64,000 bases of DNA, from contig OZ316895.1 of NCBI GenBank assembly GCA_973895155.1, positions 10,602,001-10,666,000 on the forward strand, in the 5' to 3' direction. The notes beneath the pieces are model-generated. The model searched no databases and was not told where the DNA came from. It saw only the letters and a list, made by a program, of their open reading frames with translations. The position numbers were made by a program, and so were the translations under genes. The DNA comes from Marsupella aquatica. Taxonomy: Eukaryota > Marchantiophyta. Position 1 is the first letter of the stretch. Each line of letters opens with the position of its first letter. Positions 60,412-64,000 of the stretch are shown piece by piece.

Positions 60412-62051
60412 ATGCCTGGGAGGTGACAAAGTTTTTTCATGATAGGTTTTTCCAGCGTTCATTGTAGGTGGCACATTTGGAGTTTTGTTGCATGAAACTC
60501 AAATGTGTGTGACTGAGCGGATAGGTTAGTGAGAGGGCTTTCTAACGGTGGTTAGAACTCGCTGATCGGTATCCGTGGTGCGGAGGAATTGAAGTTTGCG
60601 TTGTTCAGGGTTTATTCATGTTAGACGGTATTCCCGGGGAGAGACCTGAGTTTGCATTTTTCAACGGTGTGAGCTGTGCGGTGCGGGGAGGGATCGCACA
60701 TTATAGCTCAAGTTGAAGGTTGAAGCGAGCTGGTTGTTTCGGTAGTTGGATTGCTGCCGAGTTGTTACCGAGTGCGACATGACGAGTGACGGAGGCGTTC
60801 AGGTTTTTTCACAAGCTATGGAGCTTGTTCCCATCTGAACCGGGTTTCTCCTCATGACATACGACTCGGTGGAAGAAACGTGAAGTGCTACGGCTCAATG
60901 GTTTGATTGCGGCGAGGCGGTCATTTTGAGCCCGGGATTTGCACTTAACGCGGAGTGAAGGTGACGCGGCGGAAATTGTTTACTCAGTTGGAGTTGCAGA
61001 CTGTGCTGGTGCAATTCGGCAACATTTACCGTCAGTGGCGTTCACTTTTCTTGTTGGAAACGGCAGCTGTTAAGGTGTGTAATCGGCCATTTTTAATTAA
61101 GGTCATTTTTGGACTTTTACAGGGGTTACTTACCCCCTTGTGTGTATACCCTGTGTGTGTATACACACAGGGTCGGCCCCATACCAGCTGTGTATTTGCG
61201 TCCCCCCCACACCCCGTTTCTCCCCGGCCCTGCGTACCGTGTATACCCCCCCCCGCACCCCTGATTATAAGGCGCCCACGCGCTCACTCCCCACACCCCG
61301 GCCCCCGTTAAACTGCTTCCCGCGATGCGGCTGCAGCCGCCGGTCGCCCTCCCTCTCCCGCCTTGCCCTTATACGAGCCCCGACGTTCCTCCCCAATCCG
61401 GCCCCTGTCTAACGTGTACCTGACCATACGCCTTGTAAATGCCCGGCCCAATACGCGTATACTCCCTGGCCCGCCTCGCGTCGCGTATACGACGCGGATG
61501 CGCCTTTTTTTCTTATACCTGTATTGTTGGTTTTAAGGGGCTTAGCACCCCCTTTAAGGGCCTATTTTTAACCATTTTTTTCTTCCTCTTGTTTTCCCTT
61601 GTGCCGGGACCTGCCACCCTCCATTTTAACCGCTCCGACAGGGGGAACGGCCCCCTGTGAGACTTGTCAAATTGTGCAGGAATATTCTCGAAAAACAGAG
61701 AGCTATTTTTGGGCCGTTTGACAAAGATTCTCTCCGCCGAACGGTAACTTTTTTGGTTCTTTTTTGTGAGGACGTTGCCACTGGAGTTAGCAACGCGGTG
61801 CACCGATCACATCATGATTCTGATGACGGGTTGTACTTGGTATTTTGGTTATTCTTCGAGGTGGTCAAAATGGGGGAGATTCCCAAGGTTTTACCCACCC
61901 CGACCAAAATTTGAATAACTTTTCCGTCAAATTTTGATTTTGATTTTGGCTTTCAGTATTGGACTCCTAGCTTCGTAGGCTACGCGGCGGTGTTGAGTTT
62001 TGAGTTTTATGAGAAGTTTCAAAAAAAGATGTTTTTTTGTTATTGTTTCAT
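60412..62051 (+). other. Unusually long Copia leader with GC-rich core
   Basis: About 1.6 kb separates the primer site from the gag start. The core (about 61,130-61,500) is rich in C and CpG and contains five GTATAC palindromes (61,144, 61,159, 61,241, 61,457, 61,485) and a 10-bp-arm inverted repeat at 61,148-61,173. No protein motif was found in it. Confidence 0.7.
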
Positions 62052-62867
62052 ATGAGTGACTCGGAGGATACTGGAAGAATTGGCATCGGTGGAGCTTCAA
62101 GATCGCGACGATTAGACGGTGAGTCTGAGGAGGAGTTGCTACTGTTTGAGGAAGAACTAGTGTCACCGGTACGATCACCGGTGCGGCGTGCAGTGGAGGA
62201 AGCTGTACTACTACCAGAGCTGTTGGTAGTGGGGAAGAAGAGGGAGATGGCTAGATTTGGAGGAGTGAAGTTTGAGGTGGAGAAGTATGATGCTCGTACT
62301 GATTACTTGCTCTGGGAGAAGCAAGTGAAGGGTGTCCTTCGGGCCATGGGCTTAGCTCATCTGCTCTCTTTGCGAGAGCAGTATGATGGAGAGGAGGAGA
62401 TTTTTGTGAAGCAATGGAGACAGGAGTAGGTGATTGCTGTCAATGCAGTGATGCTATACCTCAAGCCGCACATCATCAAGCAGCTGGATGATTATGCGGA
62501 TTGCGCGTCACTATTCAAGACTCTAAGAGAGAAGTACTATCGGGAAGATGCGTCAGACCGGCTATACAAGAAGTCTCTCTTGATGAGCCTCAGGCTCAAG
62601 GAAGGGAGCAAGCTGCAGGATCACATGGATAAGTTTGACAGTCTAGTGGTGGATCTGTCAAACCTGGGAAAAGGATTTGAAGATGAGGATAAGGCCTTGC
62701 TTCTACTAAGCTCCTTACCGCCGTCATATCAAGGCTTGAAATAGGTGCTCTTGTATAGAGATCTGAAGTCCATTTTGTATAATGAGGTGGTGAGCTCTTT
62801 ACTGTCTGATGATGCTCAGAAGAAGCTGGGTCAAGCACAGACAGTATCTCTTCTGGCACTACGCTGA
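62052..62867 (+). pseudogene. Copia gag, interrupted
   Basis: Starts at ATG 62,052. A UBN2-type gag domain is visible (YLLWEKQVKGVL, LFKTLREKYY, LQDHMDKFDSLVVDL, ALLLLSSLPPSYQGL). In-frame TAG codons occur at 62,427 and 62,742, and near 62,850 the coding sense passes from this frame into another, so the gag-pol reading frame is broken. Confidence 0.85.
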
Positions 62868-64000
62868 ATGTGAACCGTGGAAGAGCAGCGCAGCGCTCAA
62901 ATGGGCAAAACAGGTTTAGATCTACATCACGGGGGAGATCTAAATCCAGAGGGAAATTGCAAGAGAGGAAGCCTCTTGCATGTTGAAATTGTGGCAAGCC
63001 TGGCCACATGAAAAGGGATTGTCGAGTAAAGGTCCCTACTACATCTGCTAACGCCGCATCAAGCTCTCATGAGGTAGATTTACTCAATGATGATGACATA
63101 TTGTGATGCCAAGGTCATGCTCTCAACATAGTGTCAAATCCAGGTAGTGATGATTGGATTCTAGATAGTGCATGTACTTTTCACATTTGGTCGAGGAGAG
63201 ATTTTTTCAGTTCTTACACGGATTCCAACGGGTCAGTGTTGATGGGAAATGGAATCCCATGTCAAGTAGTTGGACTTGGATCTGTTAGATTTCAGATGTT
63301 TGATGGTGCAGTAAGAACGTTGAGGAATGTGAGACATATTCCCAACATGATGAAAAATCTCATTTCACTTGGAGTTTTAGAAGCAAATGGCCATCAGTGG
63401 AGTTCTGCTAATGGTGTCCTTCAGGTTTCAACTGGTACTAAAGTTGTATTGAAGGGAAAGAGACATAGCAATCTATACGTTTTGGAGGGCAGTGTAGTAT
63501 GTGATGAAGCCAATGTACCCTTATCTCATGAGGAGATGGCCCATATGTGGCACTTCCATTTGGGCCACATATGTGAAAAAGGTTTGGTTATTCTTCAGAA
63601 AAAAAGATTACTTTCTAATTTGCAATCTTGTAAGTTGGAATTCTGTGAACATTGTGTGCTTGGGAAGTAGCATAGAAAACATTCCGGAGTTGGAACTCAC
63701 ACCAGCAAGGAGGTACTTGAGTATGTACATAGTGATGTGTGGGGTCCAGCCTCTACTCCCTCACATTCTGGACTGTTATACTATATCACGTTCATAGACG
63801 ATTACTCAAGGTATGTGTGGATATACTTTCTACACACTAAGTTTGATGTTTTTGTTACTTTTAAGGAGTGGAAAGCCCAAGTTGAGAATCAGACTGGTAA
63901 TAAGGTGAGATATCTTCGATCGGATAACGACGGTGAATACAATTCCAGGGAATTTGGAACGTATTATAAGGAGTAGGGGATTACCCACCATCTCACAATA
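62868..64000 (+). pseudogene. Copia pol 5' part: zinc knuckle, protease, integrase
   Basis: The second frame holds a CX2CX4HX4C zinc knuckle (NCGKPGHMKRDC) with a TGA inside it at 62,984 and another TGA at 63,104. Next come a Copia-type protease (WILDSACTFHI), the pre-integrase HHCC region (WHFHLGH ... FCEHCVLGK) and a TAG at 63,668. The integrase core shows two of its acidic residues (HSDVWGP, LRSDNDGEY), and a further TAG lies at 63,974. It runs off the window. Confidence 0.88.

Larger units (their letters stand above)
60054..64000 (+). mobile_element. Copia LTR retrotransposon, 5' part, decayed
   Basis: The element enters with a 344-bp LTR, then a primer-binding site, a leader of about 1.6 kb, gag and the first part of pol, and continues beyond the window. 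Domain order gag, zinc knuckle, protease, integrase is the Ty1/Copia order. Multiple stop codons and one frame change show this copy cannot make its proteins. The base run GAGAA at 60,049-60,053 is the candidate 5-bp target duplication, to be matched beyond the window. Confidence 0.93.

Noticed and set aside
60955-61311. 118-codon frame in the Copia leader
   Set aside because: It starts at GTG, runs through low-complexity proline-rich GC sequence and shows no protein motif.
1-64000. CRISPR arrays, bacterial operons or phage defence systems
   Set aside because: All readable genes have spliceosomal introns and eukaryotic families. The tandem repeats lack regular spacers of the CRISPR kind.

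Overview
This is a stretch of nuclear DNA from a land plant. Five intron-rich genes of plant type can be read end to end by following their splice sites, and they lie in a large amount of repeat-rich, gene-free DNA. Plant-type traits include a plant-like replication factor C large subunit, an RD-tailed LUC7 splicing factor, tropinone-reductase-like SDR genes, a Copia retrotransposon with an initiator-Met-tRNA primer site, and a short block of TTTAGGG-type telomere repeat. The low gene density and long gene-free stretches suggest a bryophyte or another non-flowering plant, but I cannot fix the species from sequence alone. The clearest surprise is that LUC7 has two homologous but diverged first coding exons about 750 bp apart.

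Layout: positions 1 to about 10 kb hold no gene I recognise, only tandem repeats (notably a 77-bp array at 8.17-8.53 kb) and pyrimidine-rich repeat DNA. 10,195-19,269 (minus) is RFC1, the large subunit of the PCNA clamp loader, in 21 exons that sum to an intact 1,034-residue frame; an E2F-type site lies just upstream. A 184-bp Mutator-like MITE with a perfect 10-bp target duplication sits in the next spacer. 21,482-24,787 (minus) is eEF1B-gamma, 7 exons, 446 residues. 24.8-29.3 kb is gene-free and ends in a LINE-like 3' fragment. 29.4-39.7 kb is a direct duplication of a roughly 5-kb unit, each copy carrying one complete five-exon SDR gene of 265 residues; the second copy has NNVG where the first has the canonical NNAG motif.

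42,293-50,408 (plus) is LUC7, 14 exons, with the paired first exons. From 50.4 to 60 kb there are only repeats: a higher-order tandem array, a nested foldback, interstitial telomere repeat and small duplications. At 60,054 a Copia element begins (344-bp LTR, primer-binding site, unusually long GC-rich leader, gag and start of pol). It runs off the end of the window and is broken by stop codons and a frameshift.

The cellular genes are largely housekeeping ones for DNA replication, translation elongation and splicing, plus a duplicated metabolic oxidoreductase. They do not form a pathway together. Exon coordinates were placed by reading GT-AG junctions and family similarity by eye; no alignment program or transcript evidence was available.
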